This document shows positions 1-4,835 of a DNA stretch of 5,182 bases, in pieces. The stretch spans positions 1-5,182 of the forward strand of contig JBJHBY010000239.1 in the NCBI GenBank assembly GCA_050485745.1, read 5' to 3'. The stretch comes from JBJHBY01 sp050485745. Lineage in GTDB: Bacteria; Pseudomonadota; Gammaproteobacteria; Pseudomonadales; CAMLJR01. A program made the translations under genes and the position numbers. Numbering within the stretch: the stretch's first letter is position 1; each line of letters starts with the position of its first letter. The notes beneath the pieces were generated by a model. That model saw nothing but the letters and a program-made list of their open reading frames with translations. It was not told where the DNA came from and did no database searches.

Positions 1-1
1 C

Positions 2-634
2 GTGGGCTTGCTGGGCCCCAACGGCGCTGGCAAGACCACCTGCTTCTACATGATCGTGGGCCTGGTGCGGGCCGACCGCGGCCGCATCCTCCTCGATGGT
101 CGCGACCTGACCCCCATGCCAATGCACCACCGGGCGCGCTGCGGCCTGGGCTATCTGCCGCAGGAAGCCTCCGTGTTCCGCAAGCTGAGCGTGGCGAACA
201 ATATTCTCGCCATTCTGGAGACCCGCCGGGAGCTTGATCGCGCCCGCCGCAACGAACGCCTTGAGGAACTGCTGCAGGAGTTCCACCTGACTCATATCCG
301 CGACAGCCTGGGCATGGCGCTCTCCGGCGGTGAGCGCCGCCGCGTCGAAATCGCCCGCGCCCTCGCGGCAGACCCGGCGGTGATCCTGCTCGACGAGCCC
401 TTCGCCGGCGTCGACCCCATCTCGGTCAAGGACATCAAACAGATCATCATTCACCTGCAGCAGCGCGGCATCGGAATCCTGATCACCGACCACAATGTGC
501 GGGATACCCTCGATATCTGTGAAAAGGCCTATATCGTAGGAGGAGGCCACATTATTGCTGAAGGAAATCCGGAGCAAATACTAACAAACAGCGAAGTCCG
601 GCAGGTCTACCTCGGCGCGGACTTCCGCCTCTGA
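2..634 (+). CDS. lptB: LptB, ATPase of the LPS export ABC transporter (5' partial)
   Basis: This is the cytoplasmic ATP-binding subunit that, with LptF/LptG, extracts LPS from the inner membrane and drives it along the Lpt bridge. All nucleotide-binding motifs are visible, counting from the first codon in the window: Walker A GPNGAGKTT (residues 5-13, Lys11), Q-loop Gln54 in YLPQEASVF, signature LSGGE (107-111), Walker B VILLDE (127-132, catalytic Glu132) and H-loop His164. Compared with E. coli LptB (241 aa; Lys42, Glu163, His195) the offset is 31 residues, so about 31 N-terminal residues lie left of the window. The GTG at position 2 is therefore an internal valine, not a start. YLPQEASVFRKL and the ITDHNVRDTL stretch are typical of LptB rather than of other ABC ATPases. 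In this cluster lptB usually follows lptC/lptA and precedes rpoN, as here. Confidence 0.97.
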   Translation: MGLLGPNGAGKTTCFYMIVGLVRADRGRILLDGRDLTPMPMHHRARCGLGYLPQEASVFRKLSVANNILAILETRRELDRARRNERLEELLQEFHLTHIRDSLGMALSGGERRRVEIARALAADPAVILLDEPFAGVDPISVKDIKQIIIHLQQRGIGILITDHNVRDTLDICEKAYIVGGGHIIAEGNPEQILTNSEVRQVYLGADFRL

Positions 635-647
635 CCCCTTTGCCATT

Positions 648-668
648 CCAGTAGTGGGGGATTACTGG
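648..668. repeat. Inverted repeat CCAGTA-N9-TACTGG overlapping the -24 element
   Basis: A perfect 6-bp inverted repeat sits at 648-653 and 663-668 with a 9-base spacer. Its right arm includes the GG (667-668) of the sigma-54-type -24 element. An alternative pairing, TGCCA (641-645) with TGGCA (666-670), uses the same right side. It could be an operator or an RNA hairpin after lptB. No T-run follows, so it is not a standard intrinsic terminator. The inverted repeat is plain in the sequence; its function is inferred. Confidence 0.45.
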
Positions 669-681
669 CACCAGGATTGCA
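665..681 (+). promoter_or_regulatory. Sigma-54 (-24/-12) promoter upstream of rpoN
   Basis: The sequence CTGGCACC-AGGA-TTGCA matches the sigma-54 consensus (YTGGCACG-N4-TTGCW) at all but one position, C for G at 672. The invariant GG (667-668) and GC (679-680) have exactly the 10 bases between them that sigma-54 holoenzyme requires. Transcription would begin near 692, giving a leader of about 98 bases before the rpoN ATG. It lies in the intergenic gap and points towards rpoN, suggesting autoregulation of the sigma factor. A sigma-54 promoter also needs an AAA+ activator; its binding site would fall in the lptB coding sequence and was not identified. Confidence 0.6.
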
Positions 682-705
682 GGATAGGTGGGGCACCGCT
701 ACACT
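677..705 (+). promoter_or_regulatory. Possible sigma-70-type promoter for rpoN
   Basis: TTGCAG (677-682) and TACACT (700-705) are separated by 17 bases, the ideal spacing. The -10 matches TATAAT at 4 of 6 positions and the -35 matches TTGACA at 3 of 6, so this is a weak to moderate candidate. The -35 hexamer overlaps the -12 element of the sigma-54-type site, so the two holoenzymes could not occupy the region together. Start of transcription would fall near 712. Confidence 0.35.
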
Positions 706-723
706 GAAGTCGCTTCCTGACAC

Positions 724-745
724 ACACCCGGCTCGGCCGGGGTGT
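724..745 (+). other. GC-rich hairpin in the rpoN leader
   Basis: ACACCCGGC (724-732) pairs with GCCGGGGTGT (736-745) around a TCG loop, with one bulged G: nine base pairs, seven of them G-C. No T-run follows, so an intrinsic terminator is unlikely. It lies downstream of both candidate promoters and would be part of the rpoN leader RNA, where it could affect stability or translation. It also covers the GTG at 742, the only upstream in-frame alternative start for rpoN. Confidence 0.45.
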
Positions 746-775
746 CATCCAACCTCCGGGGGACAACATCGAGGC

Positions 776-793
776 ATGATGTCGCAGTCATGA
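776..793 (+). other. Putative five-codon upstream reading frame overlapping the rpoN start
   Basis: ATG ATG TCG CAG TCA TGA encodes MMSQS, and its stop codon overlaps the rpoN ATG (790-792) as ATGA. The GAGG at 771-774 is 4 bases from the second ATG (779) but 15 bases from the rpoN ATG, so it is placed better for this frame than for rpoN. This arrangement would allow translational coupling. At this length chance occurrence is quite possible, and no conservation can be judged from one sequence. Confidence 0.25.
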
Positions 794-2274
794 AACAATC
801 GCTTCAGCTCAAACTGGGCCAGCAGCTGACGATGACGCCGCAGCTGCAGCAAGCGATACGCCTCCTGCAGCTGTCCACCCTCGACCTGCAACAGGAAATC
901 CAGCAGGCGCTCGACAGCAACCCGATGCTGGAACTCCCCGAGGAGGACGACGCCCCAGCCCCGCTGAACGGCGACTACGCCGGTGCTGGCGGCGAGGTGG
1001 CAGAGCCAACCGCCACGGCCGCGGAAAACAGCTCCGGTGACGACCTGGCTGTGGATGGCACCTGGGAACAGGACATTCCGGACGAACTGCCCGTGGATAC
1101 CCGCTGGGACGATGTCTATCCGACCACCAGCGGCAGCAGCGGCAGCGATGAAGACTTCGACCTGGACAGCCGCAACAGCGTTACCGAGTCCCTTCAGGAC
1201 CACCTGCGCTGGCAACTCAACCTGACCCGCATGTCGGATACCGATCGGGTCATTGCCCTCGCCATCATTGACGCCATCGACCCCCAGGGAAGGCTGACCT
1301 CCGAGCCCGAGGATATCCACCAGGTCCTGCGCGAAGACGATGAGGATCTTGATCTCGAGGAAGTCCTCGCGGTCTGGCATCGCATCCAGCAGTTCGATCC
1401 CCCGGGGGTCGCCGCACGCGACCTGCGCGAGTGCCTGCTGATCCAGCTCAACCAGCTCAGCGCCGATACAGACTGGCTGGATGAGGCGCGTATGCTGGTT
1501 GACAAATACATGCCATTGCTCGGCAATCGCGACTACGCCCAGCTGATGCGCCGTACCCGGCTGCGCGAGGACGAACTGAAGCAGGCACTGCTGCTGATCC
1601 AGACGCTGAACCCGACACCGGGTTCGAGCATCGCCCAGGGCAGTACCGAGTACATTGTCCCGGACGTCTTCGTACGCAAGCAGCGCGGACGCTGGCATGT
1701 CGAGCTGAACCCGGACATCGCTCCCCGTCTGCGCATCAATGCCGACTATGCCGCCCTGGTACGCCGCTCGGACAGCTCAGCCGACAATACCTACCTGCGC
1801 GACAACCTGCAGGAGGCACGCTGGTTCCTGAAGAGCCTGCAAAGCCGCAATGAAACCCTGCTCAAGGTGGCAACCCGCATCGTCGAGCATCAACGCGGCT
1901 TCTTCGACTATGGCGAGGAAGCCATGAAACCCCTCGTCCTGCACGATATCGCCGAGGCCGTCGGCATGCACGAATCAACCATATCCCGGGTGACCACGCA
2001 GAAGTACATGCACACGCCACGCGGGATTTTCGAGCTGAAGTATTTTTTCTCCAGCCACGTCAGCACCGACTCCGGCGGCGAATGCTCCTCGACAGCCATT
2101 CGCGCACTGATCAAGAAACTGGTGGCAGCGGAGAATCCGCGCAAACCCCTCAGCGACAGCAAGATTACAGAATTGCTTGGTGAGCAGGGTATTCAGGTCG
2201 CCAGACGAACCATTGCCAAGTACCGCGAGGCATTGATGATTCCACCATCGAACGAGCGCAAGCGACTGGTCTAG
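790..2274 (+). CDS. rpoN: RNA polymerase sigma-54 factor RpoN
   Basis: This is the alternative sigma factor that directs core polymerase to -24/-12 promoters and needs AAA+ enhancer-binding proteins for open-complex formation. It is 494 aa (E. coli 477). Region I is the Gln/Leu-rich N-terminus (about 1-48, MKQSLQLKLGQQLTMTPQLQ and onward), which contacts activators. Region II (about 51-128) is strongly acidic and low in complexity. Region III follows with the core-binding part, a helix-turn-helix near 383-407 (DIAEAVGMHESTISRVT), KYFFS at 417-421, and the RpoN box ARRTIAKYRE at 471-480, which reads the -24 element. The ATG at 790 is chosen because it gives the family's conserved N-terminus. 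The in-frame GTG at 742 would add 16 unconserved residues and lies in a hairpin. No strong ribosome binding site precedes 790; GAGG at 771-774 is rather distant. Confidence 0.98.
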   Translation: MKQSLQLKLGQQLTMTPQLQQAIRLLQLSTLDLQQEIQQALDSNPMLELPEEDDAPAPLNGDYAGAGGEVAEPTATAAENSSGDDLAVDGTWEQDIPDELPVDTRWDDVYPTTSGSSGSDEDFDLDSRNSVTESLQDHLRWQLNLTRMSDTDRVIALAIIDAIDPQGRLTSEPEDIHQVLREDDEDLDLEEVLAVWHRIQQFDPPGVAARDLRECLLIQLNQLSADTDWLDEARMLVDKYMPLLGNRDYAQLMRRTRLREDELKQALLLIQTLNPTPGSSIAQGSTEYIVPDVFVRKQRGRWHVELNPDIAPRLRINADYAALVRRSDSSADNTYLRDNLQEARWFLKSLQSRNETLLKVATRIVEHQRGFFDYGEEAMKPLVLHDIAEAVGMHESTISRVTTQKYMHTPRGIFELKYFFSSHVSTDSGGECSSTAIRALIKKLVAAENPRKPLSDSKITELLGEQGIQVARRTIAKYREALMIPPSNERKRLV

Positions 2275-2277
2275 ACC
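2268..2277. repeat. 10-bp perfect palindrome over the rpoN stop codon
   Basis: GGTCTAGACC is a perfect 10-bp palindrome covering the last codon and TAG stop (2272-2274) of rpoN. It has no loop, so it is not an RNA hairpin; if functional it would be a protein-binding site. A palindrome of this size can arise by chance. Confidence 0.2.
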
Positions 2278-2300
2278 GCACTACACTGGCGCCTCGCAGA

Positions 2301-2333
2301 GCCTGCTGCGGGAAGTGCGCCCGGCACACAGGC
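2301..2333 (+). other. Imperfect hairpin in the rpoN-hpf gap
   Basis: GCCTG/CAGGC (2301-2305 and 2329-2333), TGC/GCA (2307-2309 and 2324-2326) and GGG/CCC (2310-2312 and 2320-2322) form a bulged 11-bp stem around a 7-base loop. There is no T-run. It may shape mRNA processing between rpoN and hpf or the hpf leader. The rest of the 96-base gap shows only the hpf ribosome binding site. Confidence 0.3.
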
Positions 2334-2358
2334 AGAAAGCCAGACAGCAGCAGCCCCC

Positions 2359-2364
2359 AAGGAG
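2359..2364 (+). promoter_or_regulatory. Ribosome binding site of hpf
   Basis: AAGGAG lies 6 bases before the hpf ATG (2371). It is the best Shine-Dalgarno match for the first five starts in the window, fitting a highly expressed stationary-phase protein. Confidence 0.8.
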
Positions 2365-2370
2365 TCAGTC

Positions 2371-2658
2371 ATGCAAATCACCATCAGCGGACATCACGTC
2401 GACGTCACACCGGCTCTGCGCGATCATGTGAACAATAAGTTCACCAAACTGCAGCGCCATTTTGACAACATCACCAATACCACGGTGACGCTGACCGTGG
2501 AAAAGCTGGTGCAGCGTGCGGAAGCCACGGTCCATGTCGCCGGCGCAGACCTGTTCGCCCTGTCCGAATCGGAAGACATGTACGCCGCCATCGACAACCT
2601 CACCGACAAGCTTGATCGGCAGCTGATCAAGCACAAGGAGAAGACCCTGGGTCGCTGA
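2371..2658 (+). CDS. hpf: Ribosome hibernation promoting factor HPF (short form)
   Basis: This small cytoplasmic protein binds the decoding channel of the 30S subunit and, in gammaproteobacteria together with RMF, drives formation of inactive 100S ribosome dimers in stationary phase. It is 95 aa, the same length as E. coli HPF. The start MQITISGHHVDVTPALRDHV and the later SESEDMYAAIDNLTDKLDRQLIKHKEK stretch (beta-alpha-beta-beta-beta-alpha fold, basic final helix) are family hallmarks. The C-terminal dimerisation domain of long-form HPF is absent. It is separated by 96 bases from rpoN and by 27 from ptsN, the standard position in rpoN clusters. The paralogue RaiA/YfiA is the alternative, but its acidic C-terminal tail is missing and the context favours HPF. 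Confidence 0.96.
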   Translation: MQITISGHHVDVTPALRDHVNNKFTKLQRHFDNITNTTVTLTVEKLVQRAEATVHVAGADLFALSESEDMYAAIDNLTDKLDRQLIKHKEKTLGR

Positions 2659-2685
2659 ACGCCACCCCACCCCGCCGGCCACCGT

Positions 2686-3144
2686 GTGAATGCCATGCAA
2701 CTGGAATCGATCCTGACCCCTCAACGCACGCTCCGCGGCGCTCCCGCCAGCAGCAAGAAGCGGGTGCTGGAAAATGTATCCCGCTTCATCTGCGAGGACA
2801 TCACCAGCCTCGACCCGGACGAGTTGTTCAGCAATCTCGTCGCCAGGGAACGACTCGGCAGCACGGGTCTGGGGCAGGGTATCGCCCTGCCCCACTGCCG
2901 ACTGAAAAACTGCAGCGGTATCGTTGGCAGCCTGATCACCCTGCAACAACCCATCGATTTTGAAGCCATCGACGATGAGCCCGTGGACATCCTGTTCGTG
3001 CTGATCGTCCCCGAGGAGGCCACCCAGGATCACCTCAACACCCTGGCGGCCCTGGCCGAGCGCTTCAGCGACAGCCGCTATGTCGCGCGCCTGCGTGCCG
3101 CCGGCAGCGACCGGGACCTGTATGAATACGCCATCGGGCAGTGA
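2686..3144 (+). CDS. ptsN: EIIA-Ntr, nitrogen-PTS regulatory protein PtsN
   Basis: This is the final phosphoacceptor of the nitrogen PTS (PtsP to NPr to PtsN). It transports no sugar; its phosphorylation state regulates potassium uptake, metabolism and stress responses. The mannitol/fructose-type EIIA domain fills the protein. The active-site histidine is His70 in GLGQGIALPHCRL, preceded by the conserved RERLGSTG. The later PVDILFVLIVPEEATQDHL and LRAAGSDRDLYEY stretches fit E. coli PtsN closely. At 152 aa it is shorter than E. coli (163) and near Pseudomonas (154). The start is uncertain between GTG 2686 and ATG 2695 (three residues shorter). Neither has a clear ribosome binding site, and translation may be coupled to hpf, whose stop is 27 bases upstream. 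The 3' end overlaps rapZ by 23 bases. Confidence 0.96.
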   Translation: MNAMQLESILTPQRTLRGAPASSKKRVLENVSRFICEDITSLDPDELFSNLVARERLGSTGLGQGIALPHCRLKNCSGIVGSLITLQQPIDFEAIDDEPVDILFVLIVPEEATQDHLNTLAALAERFSDSRYVARLRAAGSDRDLYEYAIGQ

Positions 3145-4003
3145 ATCGGGCCAACTGATCGTCATCAGCGGGCGCTCAGGTTCGGGCAAGAGCTCGGCGC
3201 TGCACCTGCTCGAGGATGAGGGCTTCTACTGCATCGACAACCTGCCGGTATCCCTGTTGCCGCAACTGGTGCGGGAACTGCTTCGGGACCGGGATGCCGC
3301 CCGCTTCCGCGTCGCTGTGTGCATCGACGCGCGCAATGCGACCAAGGATCTGTCGCGCTTCGGTGAACTGCTGCAAGCCTTGCCATCGGAGGTAAGAACG
3401 GAAGTTCTCTACCTGGACGCCGATGACCATACGCTGATCAAACGCTTCAGCGAAACCCGCCGGCGCCATCCGCTCAGCGACGGCCACACCGCGCTGGCGG
3501 AAGCGATTTCCCGGGAAAAGGCCCTGCTCGAACCCATCGCCATGGCCGCGGGACTGACAATCAACACCAGCGTACTCAATGTTCATGAGCTGCGTTCGAC
3601 CATTCGCGAGCGACTGGTCGGCAAGAACAGCACGGGTATGTCCGTGCAGTTTCAGTCATTCGGCTTCAAGCGCGGGATTCCGGTGGACGCGGACCTGGTT
3701 TTCGACCTGCGCGTCCTGCCCAACCCGCACTGGCACCCGCACCTGCGCCCCCACACTGGCTGCGAGCCCGCGGTCATGGCCTTCCTCGATGAACAGCCGG
3801 AGGTCGACGAGATGTTTCGGGATATCAGCGAATTCCTCGAGCGCTGGCTGCCACGCTTTTCAGCAAACAACCGCAGCTATGTCACCATCGCGCTTGGTTG
3901 CACCGGTGGACAACATCGATCAGTATATATGGCCGAACGGCTCGCACGGCATTTTGCCAGCCAGTACAAGGACATACAGGTCCGGCATCGCGAGCTGTCC
4001 TGA
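3122..4003 (+). CDS. rapZ: RapZ, RNase adapter / nucleotide-binding regulator
   Basis: In E. coli RapZ senses glucosamine-6-phosphate and hands the sRNA GlmZ to RNase E. The protein is 293 aa (E. coli 284). Walker A GRSGSGKS is at 17-24, followed by EDEGFYCIDNLP; a Walker-B-like VCIDARN is at 66-72. The C-terminal domain carries SFGFKRGIPVDADLVFDLR, LPNPHWHPHLRPHTG and GCTGGQHRSVY (259-269). ATG 3122 is chosen because it places Walker A near the N-terminus as in the family; ATG 3080 would add 14 residues read out of frame from ptsN. A weak GGGA (3113-3116) precedes it. The start lies inside ptsN (23-base overlap), so the two are probably translationally coupled. Lys283 aligns with E. coli Lys270, but the protein ends at RHRELS and lacks the basic KRK tail that E. 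coli uses to bind RNA. Confidence 0.96.
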   Translation: MNTPSGSESGQLIVISGRSGSGKSSALHLLEDEGFYCIDNLPVSLLPQLVRELLRDRDAARFRVAVCIDARNATKDLSRFGELLQALPSEVRTEVLYLDADDHTLIKRFSETRRRHPLSDGHTALAEAISREKALLEPIAMAAGLTINTSVLNVHELRSTIRERLVGKNSTGMSVQFQSFGFKRGIPVDADLVFDLRVLPNPHWHPHLRPHTGCEPAVMAFLDEQPEVDEMFRDISEFLERWLPRFSANNRSYVTIALGCTGGQHRSVYMAERLARHFASQYKDIQVRHRELS

Positions 4004-4033
4004 CTCAGCCCGCGCCCGGCCGGTTCCCGGAAC

Positions 4034-4303
4034 ATGATTCAGACCCGCATTACCATCATCAACAAGCTGGGCCTGCATGCCCGGGCCGCGGCCAAGCTGG
4101 TGGCGACCACCAGCCGCTATGGATGCGATATCCGCGCCGGCTGCAACGGCCGTTTGGTGGACGCCAAAAGCATCATGTCCCTGATGCTGCTGGCTGCAAG
4201 CCGCGGCACGCAACTGGACCTCGAATTCAGTGGAGACGATGAAAGCGACGCCTGCCAGGCAGTCTGCGACCTCATCAATAATCGCTTTGAAGAGGCCGAG
4301 TAG
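4034..4303 (+). CDS. npr: NPr, HPr-like phosphocarrier of the nitrogen PTS
   Basis: NPr (PtsO) accepts phosphate from PtsP (EI-Ntr) and passes it to PtsN. At 89 aa it is a complete HPr-fold protein. The phosphorylatable histidine is His15 in NKLGLHARAAAK; the Pro that follows HAR in sugar-PTS HPr is Ala here. Ser46 lies in AKSIMSLM, the position of the regulatory serine of Gram-positive HPr, but phosphorylation there is not expected in gammaproteobacteria. The sequence matches NPr/PtsO better than sugar HPr, and the location 30 bases after rapZ is the classic one. No strong ribosome binding site is seen; only a GG-containing CCCGGAAC stretch precedes the ATG. ptsP is not in the window. Confidence 0.95.
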   Translation: MIQTRITIINKLGLHARAAAKLVATTSRYGCDIRAGCNGRLVDAKSIMSLMLLAASRGTQLDLEFSGDDESDACQAVCDLINNRFEEAE

Positions 4304-4307
4304 AGCA

Positions 4308-4835
4308 GTGAACATCGAACAGGATGCGGTACCGGCTGACGACGAAGACACCTCGCCCAGCAAATCTGCCCGCAAGCGGGAAGTCGAGGCGCTGCAGGCA
4401 CTGGGCACGCGGCTCACCGGACTAAGCCCGGGCGCCCTGTCCAGAATTCCGATGCCGGAAGAACTTGCACAGGCCGTCGTCACTGCCAGAAACCTGCGCC
4501 AGCGCGAAGCACGGCGTCGGCAACTGCAGTACATCGGCAAGCTCATGCGCCGCATCGACCCCGTCCCGATCGAGGCCGCCCTGCAGGCTCTGGAACAGGG
4601 TCAACGCGAGGACGCCAAAGCCTTCCAGCAACTGGAGTCCCTGCGCGACCAGATCGTTTCCGGTGATGAGAGCGGCATCGATGTCGTCATTGGACAATAT
4701 GCCAATGCCGACCGACAGCACCTTCGCCAGCTGCAACGCCAGGCCCGAAAGGAACTCGAGGCGCAGCGTCCACCGGCAGCGGCTCGCAAACTGTTTCGCT
4801 ACCTGCGCGAACTGGCGGAAGGAGCGAAGCCTTGA
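4308..4835 (+). CDS. darP: DarP (YjgA, DUF615), 50S ribosome-associated assembly factor
   Basis: DarP associates with late pre-50S particles in E. coli and promotes maturation of the peptidyl-transferase region. The protein is 175 aa (E. coli 183) and mostly helical. Family stretches are clear: SKSARKREVEALQALG near the N-terminus, RRRQLQYIGKLMRRID in the middle, NADRQHLRQLQRQARKE, and the closing PPAAARKLFRYLRELAEG. The acidic, variable first 15 or so residues are usual for the family. The GTG at 4308 is chosen: it lies 4 bases after the npr stop and yields the expected length, whereas ATG 4230 would sit deep in npr and add 26 unrelated residues. AGAGG (4291-4295) is a modest ribosome binding site. 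In E. coli yjgA is next to pmbA, not in the rpoN cluster, so this placement differs. The GTG start and tight spacing suggest coupling to npr. Confidence 0.93.
   Translation: MNIEQDAVPADDEDTSPSKSARKREVEALQALGTRLTGLSPGALSRIPMPEELAQAVVTARNLRQREARRRQLQYIGKLMRRIDPVPIEAALQALEQGQREDAKAFQQLESLRDQIVSGDESGIDVVIGQYANADRQHLRQLQRQARKELEAQRPPAAARKLFRYLRELAEGAKP
4817..4824 (+). promoter_or_regulatory. Ribosome binding site fixing the TTG start of the deacetylase gene
   Basis: GGAAGGAG lies inside the end of darP, 7 bases before TTG 4832. This near-perfect Shine-Dalgarno sequence decides in favour of the rare TTG start, since no upstream ATG or GTG with a usable site exists in that frame. Confidence 0.75.

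Noticed and set aside
635..670. Intrinsic terminator after lptB
   Set aside because: The inverted repeat at 648-668 is not followed by a T-run, so read-through from lptB into rpoN remains likely.
742..789. 16-residue N-terminal extension of RpoN from GTG 742
   Set aside because: The added residues are not part of the family, the GTG lies in a stable hairpin, and RpoN proteins begin with the MKQ.LQL stretch at 790.
745..1698. 317-codon open frame on the minus strand opposite rpoN
   Set aside because: It lies antisense to a fully conserved rpoN, has no recognisable domain, and such frames are common opposite GC-rich genes with strong third-position bias.
2282..2287. TACACT as a -10 box for an hpf promoter
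   Set aside because: No -35-like hexamer and no extended -10 TG lies at a usable distance, so a separate hpf promoter cannot be supported.
2365..3189. 274-codon open frame on the minus strand across hpf and ptsN
   Set aside because: It is the complement of two clearly real genes and the gap between them; its translation shows no family motif, only shadow composition.
3731..3750. CTGGCACC...TGC sequence inside rapZ resembling a second sigma-54 promoter
   Set aside because: The GG-to-GC spacing is 11 rather than 10 bases, which sigma-54 does not tolerate, and the bases encode the conserved PHWHPHLRP stretch.
3898..3930. AT-rich TATATAT patch in rapZ as an internal promoter for npr
   Set aside because: No -35 hexamer is found at 16-18 bases; TTGCAC is 20 bases away and TGGACA only 11. 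The bases encode the conserved RSVYM residues.
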